Assembly: GCF_025370935.1 (NCBI RefSeq)
Contig: NC_133500.1
Span: forward strand, 63,317 to 127,316
Direction: 5' to 3'
DNA length: 64,000 nucleotides
DNA from: Choristoneura fumiferana
Taxonomy: Eukaryota; Arthropoda; Insecta; Lepidoptera; Tortricidae
Below the pieces are notes generated by a model. The model saw nothing but the letters and a program-made list of their open reading frames with translations, was not told where the DNA came from and did no database searches. Shown here one piece after another: positions 1 through 11,216 of this stretch; position 1 is the stretch's first letter, and the number at the start of each line of letters is the position of its first letter. The translations under genes and the position numbers were made by a program.

Positions 1-265
1 CTACAGCTATGAACACTAAAAACTTCTTGTTTTATAGTTCACGGTACACAAAATAACTGCGTGAACAAGTAAGTGCATGCTAGTTGTAGCTTGCTATTTC
101 GTCTGTCCTTTGGGAAGTTTACGAATTTTGTTTTAAATTATCTGTGCGTTATTGTTTCCTATATCTGCCACTAAATTAATAATTAAAATATAATATACAA
201 GTTTGTAGGTACAAGGCACACAAGGGCCCAATATATGAACCTATCGAGTACTGCCTTTTCGCAAC

Positions 266-463
266 GTAACGTTTGGCAACCTGTTTCATTTCGCAACTTT
301 TCATTTCACGAACTCTAAAACTGTAAATATTTCAGGATTTATTTCAGGGCCATCGTATAGAACCCTTTAGGTTAGTTTAGGTTAGTATTATAAAAATCCT
401 GAAATATTTACAGTTTCAAAAAAATGAAAAGTTGCGAAATGAAAAAGGTTGCCAAACGTTATT
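266..463. repeat. Long palindromic element (MITE-like hairpin)
   Basis: The left arm reads gtaacgtttggcaacc and continues through ttcgcaacttttcattt to ctgtaaatatttcagga. The right arm is its reverse complement, ending ggttgccaaacgttattt. The loop of about 50 bp holds ttaggttagtttaggttag, which resembles the insect telomere unit but is too short to count as one. There is no coding sequence. The form fits a non-autonomous terminal-inverted-repeat transposon; no target-site duplication could be fixed. Confidence 0.65.
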
Positions 464-499
464 TTTACAAATTATCTATTTATGTAGTCTTATGTATAG

Positions 500-735
500 T
501 AATAAAACTGTGTAGTATATCTTTGTAGCGGTCCGAGGGTCACCAACGGTGCTGGCTGAAAATCAGCGCTGGGGTGTTTATTATTAACGCTTCAGCATTA
601 TGCTGAGCCAGTTTCCTATTCACAACCGCAATGACACATACTTCCCTACGTGTTGTCTATTTGTACTTAATACTATTGTTGTGTCTTGTGTTGTGAATAA
701 ATGTATTTTCTTTCTTCTTCTTCTTTCTTTCTTTA
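500..735 (+). repeat. Dispersed retroposon (aatcagcgct family) with pyrimidine-rich tail
   Basis: The segment contains aaaatcagcgctggggtg and cagcattatgctgagcc, and ends in aataaatgtattttctttc followed by ttc/tttc repeats. Related pieces lie at 10980-11110 (minus), 34740-34960 (minus), 54060-54240 and 59420-59730. A shared core with a 3' simple-sequence tail fits a SINE-like retroposon. No protein is encoded. Confidence 0.5.
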
Positions 736-772
736 TTCGCCGAAACATTAGTCAACCCAATTATTTTATTCA

Positions 773-890
773 GACATCTTGACATGAGAAAACTCCCATG
801 AAACCTTTGTATGATGCGGATGGTGGTAGTCGGACTGATGATGTTGCAGCTCCACTCAGCGATGATGGAGATGGGTCATGGAAAACGTAA
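773..890 (+). other. Possible exon relic upstream of gene A
   Basis: An acceptor-like ttattttattcag ends at about 772. From 800 an open stretch reads MKPLYDADGGSRTDD and continues acidic to a stop at 888-890. All three frames directly after the acceptor close quickly, so a one-base indel would be needed to join them. It could be the last exon of an earlier family member or chance. Confidence 0.2.
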
Positions 891-997
891 TGTATTTCTC
901 GAGTGACTATCCACTCTAACTTACGCTATTACTAATCTAACGAGCTGCGTCTCCCCCCCCTCCCTCTGCTTGATATACTCTGACCAACTTAGGAAAG

Positions 998-1215
998 TAA
1001 ACCCCCAACATTGTCATTTCACAGTTCTATATCTCAAAGGCGGCTAAATCGATTCCAATGAAACATAGCTACAATCCACCGCAAGAAAACTCGCTTTCAC
1101 ACAAAAAATCACATCGAAATCGGTCCGTCTATTTGAGAGCTACGATGCCACAGACAGGCAGACAGACAGACATTGGCGTCAAAGTTGTAACACCCATCTT
1201 TTATCGTCGGTGGTT
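998..1215 (+). repeat. Dispersed repeat with CAGA run
   Basis: It begins aaacccccaacattgtcat, has the core tttcacagttc and a cagacaggcagacagaca run, and ends near cgtcggtggttaaa. A better preserved relative lies at 21770-22020, with its second haplotype at 45630-45870. It is non-coding and its class was not determined. Confidence 0.5.
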
Positions 1216-1426
1216 AAAAATGCACCTTGATAAATATTAATAGTCTCAAGTTAATAAAATTTCAATATATAAAATAAATGACTTACTAAAAAGTATAATA
1301 AGAAAACAAGTCCACAAAATTATTAAATAAAATAGTAAGAAATATTGCAACCATGAAAAGCATTAAAAGCGAACATTTATTTACTACCTTACTACTCTGT
1401 ATTAGCCTACATTAATTTAATTTCAG

Positions 1427-2589
1427 TGAAACCAAAGCAATCCCGAGAGTTAATAATGCTGCGTGAAAAACTGGTCTCAAATAATGATGATTACGATAAC
1501 TTAATGATCGCTGAGTACACGCCGCTAAGGGCCCCCACACACGCCCCGCGCTTTAAGGTAATAGACAATCAAGCAAACTCTAAAAATCCCTTAGCACGCA
1601 CCCCAAAATGGAAGCATAGACAAAACACCCATTCAAAAGCCACTAAGAACAGCAGCGTTCAAAAGGCAGAAACAAAAAACTGGCATTTAGAACTCCCTGA
1701 TGCCACTAAGGCTTCGAATAATGACGCAAAGAGCTTAGATTTGCAAGACAAGGCCAAGCACGGAAAGCTAGATTTTGAAATTACTGTGAGGACATGGAAA
1801 CCAGCACTAAATGTAGATACCAGTGTTGAGAAAGTAGAACACCTGAATAATTTAAGCTCAGATTCTAAAGATGATACAGAAAATGAACCAGAAACAACTA
1901 AAAGCATGATTAATAATAAAAAAGGAACTAATCTAGAAATTCCGACCTTTAATAGAGAAGCTTTGGAATCAGAAAATATTAAGGACATGACGAATACCTT
2001 TAACAGAGCAATTTCTGAAATTAAAAATAAGATAAACGGCACCATGATGCGAAAGAACCCAGATTATAAACACACTTGGAGGACTTGGGAGCCAGAGTCA
2101 GAGTCACAAGAAGACAGCCACTTGGCGAAGCTTGAACACCAAATTGCTGCACGCATGGATTCATCTGATAATGAAACAGATTCTAGTGAAAACACTGAAG
2201 ATTTGAACGACCTAGAATCAGAAAATACTCTTCACTTGGACGTGGATTCTGAAATAAGTGAAGATAAAGTAAAGAAAACAACAGATCGAGTTACCTTGCC
2301 CATAAAAGTTACAAATGCTACGACAGTCACCAGTGTTTTAAATAAGCAGCCAGATTATAATACATGGCGCACATGGAAACATTTTATATACACTAACGGA
2401 ACTACCAGGCTCCCAGAACACGTTAGGAGTACTAACACTAAAGTTTCTGACTACGATGAGTATAAGTACTGGAAAAATTCGAGAGAAGCACAAGTGAAAG
2501 TCAGAAGGGAGACGCCGCCAACGAAGCATCTTAGTGAGAAAATTGGGGCTATGCATTGGAGGGTAGGAACTGATGAATCCGACATTTAG
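1427..2589 (+). CDS. Gene A: large exon of an unrecognised secreted-type protein
   Basis: The exon opens after an acceptor (aatttaatttcag, ending 1426) and is read in phase 1. It stays open for 378 codons to a candidate donor at 2562/2563 (AGG|GTAGGA, phase 0); without splicing it stops at 2587-2589. The phase-1 entry and phase-0 exit match the large exons of genes B and C. The start has REKLVSNNDDYDN, like RQDLRRNNDDYVE in C. The protein is polar, acidic and Lys/Ser/Asn-rich with no recognised domain. RTW motifs recur at tryptophans 124, 221 and 317 (residues counted from 1426), with NPDY or QPDY before the last two and matching acidic stretches between, so a unit of about 97 residues is repeated. 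No signal-peptide exon was found upstream and no further exon downstream, so the gene is incomplete here. Function unknown. Confidence 0.75.
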
Positions 2590-2755
2590 ATATACCAATT
2601 TATTATCATCAAATGGGCAGGATTAAAAGGACTTTAAATTCGATCGAAGTATTTTTTCCCGTCGTTTATTAGGATTACCTGGAGGGTGACAAATGAAAAT
2701 CCTATTAATGTATGACATACAGGCATATTGATGCCTGTAAAGTATTGACTTTACC

Positions 2756-2850
2756 GTCTTACAGCCACGTACTTAGCGCCATACAAGATTGTCAAAAAAG
2801 TGTAAATGTGACAGAGTCAAAAAGTAACTTGCTGCTTTTGATGCTGACTG
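2756..2850 (+). repeat. Dispersed repeat carrying an uninterrupted copy of a SINE insertion site
   Basis: The stretch from cttacagccacgtacttag to ttgctgcttttgatgctgac matches the two sides of the SINE B insertion at 19745-20252. Here the target ccatacaagatt (2779-2790) occurs once and continues directly. In the occupied copies it is duplicated on either side of the SINE. The wider repeat is of unknown type. Confidence 0.6.
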
Positions 2851-2904
2851 TACGTCTGTACCTGACTGCAATAACCGTCATACGGTATTTGACTTTTTTA
2901 TTAT

Positions 2905-3555
2905 ATCGAAAAAAACAAACTGAAACATAGATGCACAGAAAACCAGAAAAAGAGGCCAGCGCTGGGAATAGAACCCAGGTCCTCAGCATTCCGTGCTGCG
3001 TGCTTTACCGCTACACCACCAATGGACAGGAGAACGGACACAAATTTCTCCTATGCACCACATATCTCAGCTTGTTTGTTTCTTATTTAGTCACTTAAGC
3101 AGCGACGCTAGCGACATCTATGATTTAGTCCTCATCGAGAAACTTTCAGCACCCGCTAACCCGGACAAGAGATGTCGCTATTAAGCAATCAAATTAACAT
3201 TGGTTTTTGGAGTCTTTTTGTATTTTTTATTTCAACTCCAAATTTTGTTACTTTTACGGTCATTCCGTAAAATCCACATCGAAAATACATAGATGTCGCT
3301 AGTGTCGCTGCTTAAGTGACTAAATAAGAAACAAACAAGCTGAGATATGTGGTGTATAGGAGAAATTTGTGTCTGTACTCCTGCCCAGAGGTATTGTAGC
3401 GGTATAGCACGCAGCACGGAATGCTGAGGACCTGGGTTCGATTTCCAGCGCTGGTCTCTATTTCTGGTTTTTCTGTTTCAGTTTGTATTTTCGATGTGGA
3501 TTTTACGGGATGAATTTGGAGTTGAAATAAAAAATACAAAAATACTCCAAACACC
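2905..3555. mobile_element. SINE B cluster, inverted copies
   Basis: An antisense SINE B body (2905-3200) is followed by an antisense 3' tail (about 3202-3285) and then by a complete sense copy (3286-3555). The sense copy has a Pol III A-box-like tagcggtatagcacg and a B box ggttcgatttcc, then ctggtttttctg and the A-rich tail aaataaaaaatacaaaaa. The whole folds back on itself. A reciprocal joining of two insertions or 5' inversion during retrotransposition could produce it; the order of events is not resolved. Confidence 0.6.
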
Positions 3556-4470
3556 AATCTTTATTTATGTTTTATTTAAAAAATAAAAATTCACATTGCC
3601 TGATAACGAATAGAGAAACAATTTTTAAGCTACCTGCCTGATAACAAAGTTAGAAGGTTTGAAAGTCAAGATTAGACAGAGAAAGACATACTTGCATGTG
3701 ACGTCACACGCAAGTAGCGCCTTGCTGCATAGAGAAAAGCGTTTGAGAAAGAGACAGGTACTTATACAGATTTTTCATAAAATCCTTATAAATTCAATTT
3801 TCAACGACGATCTTTCTACGTCGGAGTTGTTATATAGGTGCGAGTAGGGACTTAACTGAAGAGGTTCATATCTTAATGGCTGATCTTGTTTATTTATATA
3901 ATTTTATGTTTTCATGTTTTTTTTTTCAATCAATTATTCATTAAGTAGAAACCTGCTACAGTAGGTACATTCTGTTTTTTGTGTCAATAACTATATCTAC
4001 TCTTTGGCTAATGTCAAACATTCCCGCACCGGAAACCCCGATGTATGCTCATTAGATATGATATGAGTAAACCTCACGGTAGTTTCAGGTTCAAAACTCA
4101 CACACACACACATTGTTGTGTTAAGAAAACCTTAATAAACAGTAGAAAACTTGGCCCAACATTGGAACAAACGTTTTCGGCGGTCGCGGTACACCGACCC
4201 GCTACGCAAATATTGGTTCAATGTAGACGTTACGGGATTAAATCAAACATATTTAATTGATTTGTCTGTAGGTGGTTTGGTTGTGGTGATTCAATAATAC
4301 ACAACAAATCAATATTTCGTCTGTGCGAATTTCTGCAGTAACATGTGTATTCTTCTGCGACTCAAGTGATTTTTTTTGTTTTATGAACATGAAACTTTAT
4401 GTCACTTAGTTCATACGTTCCAGTGTCAAAGTATATAATATATTTAGCAAAAGTAAGTTCAACATGGTAT

Positions 4471-4711
4471 TGAAAATACAAACTGAAATATAGATGCACA
4501 GAAAAAACAGAAAAATAAGACCATCACTGGGAATCGAACCCAGGTCCTCGGTAATACGTACCAAGGTTCCCAGTGATAGTCTTATTTTTCTGTTTTTTCT
4601 GTGCATCTATATTTCAGTTTGTATTTTCAATTTCGGTTTTACGGGGATGACCGTAAAAGTAAAAATTTGGAATTGAAATAAAAAATACAAAAAGATTCCA
4701 AAAAACCAATC
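4471..4711 (+). mobile_element. SINE B insertion with inverted 5' part and 12-bp target duplication
   Basis: The insert is flanked by tcaacatggtat at 4459-4470 and again at 4712-4723. The left arm is antisense SINE B (from ttgaaaatacaaactg). The right arm is the sense 3' half ending ccaaaaaaccaatc. The arms form a near-perfect hairpin over about 75 bp. This is the form expected of twin priming during target-primed reverse transcription, although the overlap between arms is longer than usual. Confidence 0.75.
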
Positions 4712-4723
4712 TCAACATGGTAT

Positions 4724-6089
4724 ATTTTTAAGCTAGTAAAGTTTTTGTTCGTTTTACAATTTAACTATTAACAATGACTGTGAAGCTATTATAAACATGA
4801 AAAAAATAATTATAATCCTTGAAAAAAATTATTTTTCCAATTTGCGAAAAAGTTAATTATCATGTAGTTCGAATATCAATGAAGAGATCCGTCTGTCTCA
4901 GTTAACGGAAATAAAAAAACACGGTGTATAGAGCAATAAGCCCTATATACCTATGCTATATACAATGGGCCGTAGGAAGGTATAAGCTGAGATGATGATG
5001 ATGATGATATAATAATGAAAATGGGCATTGCGAAGCGTACTACTTGAACATGCCATCCACCGTCATTTGAAATCTCTCGATATTTTCACTAGCATTCCAT
5101 ATCATTTGGGAATCAAAGTAGCCAGTTCAATTTTTTAACGTATCACTCAATAAAATATGGTTCAAATTTAAACAGCGCAAGTATAGTTCCGTTGTTTCAA
5201 CTATATAAAATTTAAAAGAGGTAAGTGCAATCCAAATGCAGTTGACTTTAAGCTCTATCGTCACACGTAAAGCTTTATTTTCGAATAGCCCAATAATGTC
5301 TTATTCGAAATTTAATCAAACAAAAAGGTGTTGACGGATGCGTCAGGTGTCAAGCGTCAGGCATCAGGCGTCAAAACAAAATGCAAACTTGAAAGCTGCG
5401 CCTTAGGGATGGGATGATGGGAACACCTATAGGTTCCGGTTTCTTATGAAACCTATCTTGAAATGAAGCAACTTGTGAAGATATCGTTTTAAGGGTTTGT
5501 GTACTAAAGGGGTATTTGAGCGGTGACCATAAATCGTGTAATTCAGCGGAACCAGCTAGGCCTTCCAGTAAGTGAACCGACATCACGGCTGTTGCGGGTA
5601 ACTGGTGGATGTAGGGTCTAAGCTCTTTGTTCGACAGTGGACGTCTTCCAGCTGATGATGATCAGAAGGGTGCCAATGGGATCTTAATTCTGTCCATACG
5701 TCTTTGTCAGGGCTGTATTATCGCAGGATATTAGATACCTAGAATTTAATATTTTAGAACATAACATAACTGCTCCATAATCCCGAGGTGGGCGTAAACA
5801 GCTGCGACACAGTTCATACTACTGCAGCTGCTTACGATCTAATTATTTAAGACATGTATGTTAATTATGTTCAATAAATCTTTAAATCTTTAAATCTTTT
5901 AAATTGGCATGGTAAATATGCCAATTATCTATAAAACTGACATGACAATGTGTTAAACATAGGTTCAACGACTGTCTAAGTTTTGAAATTTGAATATAAA
6001 GTAAATAATTAATACAGATCGACAAATAATATTCAAAGGATGTCTCCAATTTCCCATATATGATACGTATTTTAGAATTCCATATCCTA
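4724..6089. other. Gene-free stretch with LINE-tail scraps
   Basis: No exon could be supported. Around 4930-5020 (ending gatgatgatgatgat) and 5610-5690 (gttcgacagtggacgtc, then gatgatgatg) there are strings typical of the 3' ends of RTE-like LINEs. At 5340-5375 a short cgtcaggtgtcaagcgtcagg repeat occurs. The rest is AT-rich and unremarkable. Confidence 0.4.
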
Positions 6090-6405
6090 AAAAGGAAAAA
6101 TGGAACCCTAATGGGATCGCAGTCGCAGGTGGAAGGACCTTGTGCAAGGTCCGCCCGGATTGCTACCACCATCTTCATCATCGCTAATCCTGCCGTGAAG
6201 CAGCAATGCTTGCACTGTTGTGGTTTCGGCGTGGAGAGTAAGACAGCCGGTGAAATTACTGGCACTTGATGTATCAATCTTAGGCCTCTAGGTTGGCAAC
6301 GCATCTGCAATACCCCTGGTGTTGCAGATGTTTATGGACGGTGGTGATCTCTTATCATCAGGAGACCCACTTGCTCGTTTGCCATCCAGTCGAATAAAAA
6401 AAAAA
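6090..6405 (+). mobile_element. 3' fragment of a dispersed lepidopteran LINE
   Basis: It contains cctgccgtgaagcagcaatg, ctctaggttggcaacgcatc and the end block ggtgatctcttatcatcagg through gccatccagtcgaataaaa plus an A run. The same end block recurs at 13148-13210 and 36865-36925. The fragment is 5'-truncated with no useful reading frame. The assignment rests on recall of this common repeat tail in moth and butterfly genomes. Confidence 0.5.
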
Positions 6406-6644
6406 CAGTGTTATGGCCTAAATTGAATAAATATATTTTGACTTTGACTTTGAGTTCGTTATCCATCCGTCTTAATATACCCTTTTTTCCGAGTATACCT
6501 AGTGCCATCCACGAAGACGCGTGATTTTGTCAAAATTAGACATTAATGACATTGTAATAAGAACCAGGGCACGCGACATCGTGAATGACTACCTATAAGT
6601 ATCAGTATTTTTATTTATTTTGTCTGTGATAAAACTGGGCGTCC

Positions 6645-6775
6645 TTAGTCAAAGTCAAAATATCTTTATTCAATTTAGGCTATAACAAGCACTTATGAAT
6701 GTCAAAAAAAATCTACCACCGGTTCGGAAAAACCTCTGTTGAGAAGAATCCGGCAAGAAACTTATTACCCTGGTA
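6645..6775 (-). mobile_element. Short retroposon 3' end (gactttgactttg tail), minus strand
   Basis: On the minus strand it reads from ccggattcttctcaacagag through ccggtggtagattttttttg to the tail gactttgacta. Sense copies sit at 12910-13020 and, in the second haplotype, 36630-36740. It is non-coding and resembles the shared 3' end of a lepidopteran SINE/LINE pair. Confidence 0.55.
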
Positions 6776-6959
6776 TCTGTTCTAACCCTTTCCCGGCCCT
6801 ACCGCGGCACCGAAAGTGCGATACCGTGTCGCGCGGCGTCGCGGCGACGTCGCGCCGCGGCTGTCTGCCCCGACCACCGTCTGTCTATTGACGATCAAGA
6901 TTCAGCGGATATTCCAGAAAGCGGAACACATTTTAGTGTAGGTATTTGAGGTGGCATAA

Positions 6960-7345
6960 AAACGTATGCGTTCAAAAACCATAGGTAATGACCAGCATTA
7001 CGACATTGGATTCTATTATGAACACGGCTGTATCGTAATGAGATTTCATACATCATTACAGCAGGGGGGGGGGCGCGCCGCGACCACGTGCTGCAGCAGA
7101 CATGCCTACCTAGTTCTCGTTAATGCAGGTCATTCTCATTGGTTCTTGAACACACGATAGAGGATTTAATATATGTATATATAGATACAATATTGTATGC
7201 AACTGTACGTAATTAGGCCTTAAAACACTCATATGACCCTACCCACCCCACTCAAACCCACACTCGTGTTTTAAGGACCCCTATTACGATACAGTTGCAT
7301 AAAATACTATTAGGGTCTATGGTAGCTGACGCGGTTTCCACGGAG
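6960..7345 (+). repeat. Diverged repeat shared with 23.05 kb and 46.89 kb
   Basis: The stretch ccagcattacgacattggat, with flanks such as ggttcttgaac and ttttaaggacccctattacg, recurs in the same order at 23050-23400 and 46890-47230. The later copies contain a gtaatggtcattacgatac hairpin that is weaker here. It could be a transposon or an old local duplication of intergenic DNA between family members. Confidence 0.45.
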
Positions 7346-7425
7346 GGGGTGGACGCCTGTTGAACAACAGTATGAGCAGCGCTAACTGCACGCATCGCTT
7401 GCAACAGATTGTACATGCAGGGCTA

Positions 7426-7542
7426 CTACGAAATTCGAAAATCTAAGCTCCTGTCGTTCGGTCCCTCTGACACTTATACTATTTAATACTAGAGCGAGAG
7501 GGACGGTACGATACGAACTTCGATTTTCGAACTTCGCAGTAG
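7426..7542. repeat. Short palindromic MITE-like element
   Basis: The left arm ctactacgaaattcgaaaat and ggtccctctgac pair with gagggacggtac and attttcgaacttcgcagtag on the right, giving an imperfect hairpin. It is non-coding. Confidence 0.55.
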
Positions 7543-7896
7543 GTTTTCTGCACCCGTTCCCGCAGGCGTGCGCCCGCGCAGTGCGCTCAGTAGTTAGTGT
7601 AGGCCCTTATTGCTTTCTTTATGATCCTACTGACATAAATATATTATGTAATGACCAAGGATCGGATAGAAAAACGAAAAATATTTTTTTTTTCCAATTT
7701 TAAAGTACATTACGTGAGAATTTACATAGCTAATTAACCTAAAGGTAGGAACTAGAGTTTAACAGCGGTTCTCACACTAGGTCGGGCCTATATCGTGAGA
7801 ACCCAGTAATTTGGCATTGAAAAAATCAAACTGTAAGATTTCGCTTTTTTAGAGCAGAGATGGCTAGCATGCTTAAAACTACTAAAAGACTCGTAC

Positions 7897-8029
7897 AGTC
7901 ACCAGCATTAATATCTGCCACAGCGGAGCGTGCAAAAATATCTGACACGTCCTTCCGGCCCTAGAAATAGAGTCGTATCAGATATTTATGCACGCTTGTT
8001 GTGTCAGATATTGGTGCTGGTGACTGTGT
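7897..8029. repeat. Palindromic MITE-like element
   Basis: The left arm cagtcaccagcattaatatc continues to gagcgtgcaaaaatatctga. The right arm tcagatatttatgcacgctt ends gatattggtgctggtgactg. The outer termini are cagtcaccagca / tgctggtgactg, so it can form a hairpin of about 130 bp. It is non-coding. Confidence 0.65.
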
Positions 8030-8049
8030 GTGCTATAGTTTAAAAGAAA

Positions 8050-8700
8050 AATAAAAATAAAGTAATTAATTTAATAATACTAGCTAAAGAGACTGCCTGA
8101 TAGGTTTGCAATATTGTGGACATGACTCCTAAATTAGTAATGAATAGGTGAATTAATTACTTGATTGCTTTATTTTCTTGACTATAATTTTTTTTCTGAT
8201 CAAAGTTAAGCTTTTATTTTCACTTTAAATATTGTTAGATCGAAGCCTCGCTGTTTAAACGCGATTCCCACTTGACCGGTTTTTTTCTATTTATTTTCAA
8301 ATCCCGAATGGCCAGTTAAACACTTCAAAACTTTTTCCTTTCAATAAATGTTGCCAACTCCGGCACTAATTGCAATAATGACTGTCATTCCCGCGTATTC
8401 ATTTTTAATCCGGGAAATGACAGCTGTCAATGTTTTGACACTTAATTCTCAATTACACCAATTACAGATGTTTATAGTTTGTGAAGTTTTTTATAATAAT
8501 TGAAGTTATTACCGTTGTTACGGACATCGATTAGATTGCTGAAAACAATCATCATCATCACTATTGGCGTAGGACGTCCACTGTTGGACATAGGCGTCCC
8601 CCGTAGACCTCCAGTGGCTTTGGCTAATTACCTAAAATAATTCAGCATATATGTAAACATTTATTCTAAAAGTAGGCCATTAAAGTCTCTTTTACATGTC
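8050..8700. other. Gene-free stretch
   Basis: AT-rich sequence without a supported gene. Near 8548-8620 a short LINE-tail string occurs (atcatcatcatcac, then gacgtccactgttggacata). Confidence 0.4.
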
Positions 8701-8725
8701 ACTTTTTATACAACCAGGGCTTTTT

Positions 8726-8979
8726 GACGACCGGATGGCCAACTGGTTAGAGAACCTGACTACGAAGCTTGAGGTCCCGGGTTCGATTCCCGGCCGGGGC
8801 AGATATTTGTATGAATAATACGAATGTTTGTTCTCGGGTCTTGGATGTTTAATATATATTTATCTACAATTGTAAGTATGTTTATCCGTTGCCTAGTATC
8901 CATAGTACAAGCTTAGCTTAGTTTGGGACTAGATCAATTGGTGTCAAGTGTCCCGTGATTATTTTATTTTTATTTATTC
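8726..8979 (+). mobile_element. SINE A, full-length tRNA-derived copy
   Basis: The tRNA-like head starts gacgaccggatggccaactg. It has an A-box-like region (tggccaactggttagag) and a perfect B box (ggttcgattcc). The body includes ttgttctcgggtcttggatg and tttgggactagatcaattgg, and the tail is gtgtcccgtg followed by a tttattt run. Other copies in this window are at 10573 (minus), 25404, 48847 and 63258. It is non-coding and transcribable by Pol III in principle. Confidence 0.85.
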
Positions 8980-9446
8980 CGAAAGACCGTTATTGCCAAG
9001 AAAAATGGGCCACAAGAAACTTGATAGAAAAATTATTTTCAAACAAAAATTATATTACAATCATTCTAACATAAATTAAATTTTAAAATAATATAATAAT
9101 ATATTTTTAATTTAATCTGGAGGCGGGCACTACCTGACGGTTCTCGAACCGTTTCGTCGTATTTTCAAACCCTCGTAACATCGTCCCGTTGGCACCAGAG
9201 CCCAAATTCATAGCATAAGATGTGGTTAGAATAATATATTATACATATAGTTTAAAAAAACAACTACAAAAAATACAGCAACAGCGTCCCTTAGTAAAGA
9301 ACCTAAATCTAAACATCTTAACTAAGTATTTCTAAATTCAAAGCATATTCAAAGGAAGCACTGGCTTCCACCGTCAAAAAAAAGATTAATAAAAAAAAAT
9401 AACAATTTAATTCAGCGGTTCTACGTTTAAAATCGAGACTGTAATG
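8980..9446. other. Gene-free stretch
   Basis: AT-rich; 9120-9210 has a short GC-richer part with ctgacggttctcgaaccg. No exon or named repeat could be supported. Confidence 0.35.
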
Positions 9447-9613
9447 GGTGACACTCTTTCCCGGCCCGGATAATACCGGGATGGAAATACCGACCCTATT
9501 TTTCGTGTACACGCCGATAGAAGCTCCTGTCAGTTTCTATGGGCGTGTACACAAAAAACAGTGCCGGTATTTCCATGTCGGTGTTATCCGGGCCGGGAAA
9601 GAGTGTCGCCCGA
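9447..9613. repeat. Palindromic MITE-like element with long arms
   Basis: The left arm runs gacactctttcccggcccgg, ggaaataccg, cgtgtacacgcc. The right arm returns gggcgtgtacac, cggtatttcc, ccgggccgggaaagagtgtc. The arms are about 65-70 bp with a loop near 9520-9540. It is non-coding. The paired ends favour a TIR element. Confidence 0.7.
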
Positions 9614-10029
9614 TGGTATCGTAAGTCATCAGAGTCGACTAAATTGCAATAGCATTGTTCTAGGAACTGCTAATGACTTTTTCATCACACTTGCACGTAA
9701 ACAGCGCCATTTTAAGCAGGCTAACTTGGATTGAATATTGTATTCGAAGTCGGAAAGAGGGGTGCGTAACTAGTCACATAAATTGCCACTAACGTCGTGC
9801 CTAAATTCTTCTTTTTTTCGCCATATCACGATGTGGAATTATTTTTTTTTTATGTCAGAGATTAACTCTGCCACTGTGTCATATTTCTGATTTAATTTAA
9901 TCCTGGCAGGGTCGCCATGTGGAGAGGTGCGGGGTTCGGTTCGTAGAAGGATGAACACGTCTTTTCGTAACAAGCACTTTATTACGACTGACTGCTTAAT
10001 TAACCTACGTACTTATATGCCCACTACAG

Positions 10030-10190
10030 CGGTATAGAGCTAGGCATATCGACCATGGCGTTGCTCTAATCGATCTGCCATATTGTTTCTCAGGCACATC
10101 GTGATATGCCTGGCCAACTTTTAGGCATATCATGAAACGGCGCATTTCACGATATGCCTAGGAATTTCGTGAACTAGCGGATTTTACGAT
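10030..10190. repeat. Cluster of aggcatatc / gatatgcct hairpin motifs
   Basis: The motifs ctaggcatatcg, cgtgatatgcctgg, ttaggcatatcatg and cacgatatgcctag occur within about 150 bp in alternating orientation and can pair. No coding sequence. Nature unknown. Confidence 0.45.
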
Positions 10191-10572
10191 CGCCCGCCGA
10201 CATTATACATGACCAACATTCAACTCGAAATTAATCCTTCTGCAATGAATATTAAAAATCAAAGTTGATTTGTCGCTGGTTTTTCTGTGGTGTACAGAGC
10301 ACTTCGTTTGTTTTGTGGCGAGGAAGAGGTTAATAATGCGGTTATGACAAATAATACATTATGACAAACATTACATTATGAAATTTAACTATTATGCGAA
10401 CCGATATGGACCCCGGTTAGAGTACCAATTAAATGCTGACCACGACGTTCATAACTCTCTTGATTTTACAACTTAGTTACCGACAAATACCGTTTAGTTA
10501 ATTAGCAGGAAGCTGCGTCGTGCTTTTGTTGGGACACAGTCAATACAGAACAGTACGAGCAGGTATGTTATA

Positions 10573-10845
10573 AATAAATATTAAATAAAATAAATATCAG
10601 GGGACAATTCACACCAATTTACCTAGTCCCAAAGTAAGCTTAGCAAAGCTTGTGTTATGGGTACTAAGCAACGGATAAATATAATTATATAGATAGATAC
10701 ATACTTAAATACATATTAAACACCCAAGACCCGAGAACAAACATTCGTATTTTTCATACAAATAACTGCCCCGACACGGGAATCGAACCCGGGACCTCAA
10801 GCTTCGTAGTCAGGTTCTCTAACCACTAGGCCATCTGGTCGTCGT
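10573..10845 (-). mobile_element. SINE A, full-length copy, minus strand
   Basis: Read on the minus strand, it has the same head (gacgaccagatggcctagtg, B box ggttcgattcc), body and tttattt-type tail as the copy at 8726. It lies just left of the start of the duplicated region, in sequence present only once in the window. Confidence 0.8.
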
Positions 10846-11216
10846 CATGTTATCCTACTAATTATTATAAATGCAAATAAGGGCAACGCAACGGATAAAC
10901 ATACTTATATCGTACAAGGTGGCTCATTTAGATCGGTCAGTATGGGAAAGTCTGAAACTATAAGACATACGAAAATCTGAAAGAAAGAAAGAAAGAAAGA
11001 AGAAAGAAAATACATTTATTTAACGCCATAAAAAACAAACATAGAACAAATAAAGACATACATGACGCTAAATAGGTCCCCACTCAGCATAATGCCACGG
11101 CAAGCCGTTTTATCTAAAAACTAACTTAAAATAAAAATTAAAAAATATATATATATATTAAATTGTATGGCAACACCGGCTTAAACAGTTCAATCGTGTG
11201 CTGTTGAATTGTTTTA

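Noticed and set aside
1353..1415. A short frame, MKSIKSEHLFTTLLLCISLH, just before the gene A acceptor looked like a signal peptide.
   Set aside because: It stops within a few bases of the acceptor, has no donor, and is in a different frame from the exon.
1659..2045. A 128-codon minus-strand frame with hydrophobic character.
   Set aside because: It is antisense to gene A, whose frame, splice phases and motif are better supported.
8726..8800. A tRNA gene, suggested by the clover-leaf-like A and B boxes.
   Set aside because: It is the head of a repeated SINE with a common body and tail and lacks a clean acceptor stem.
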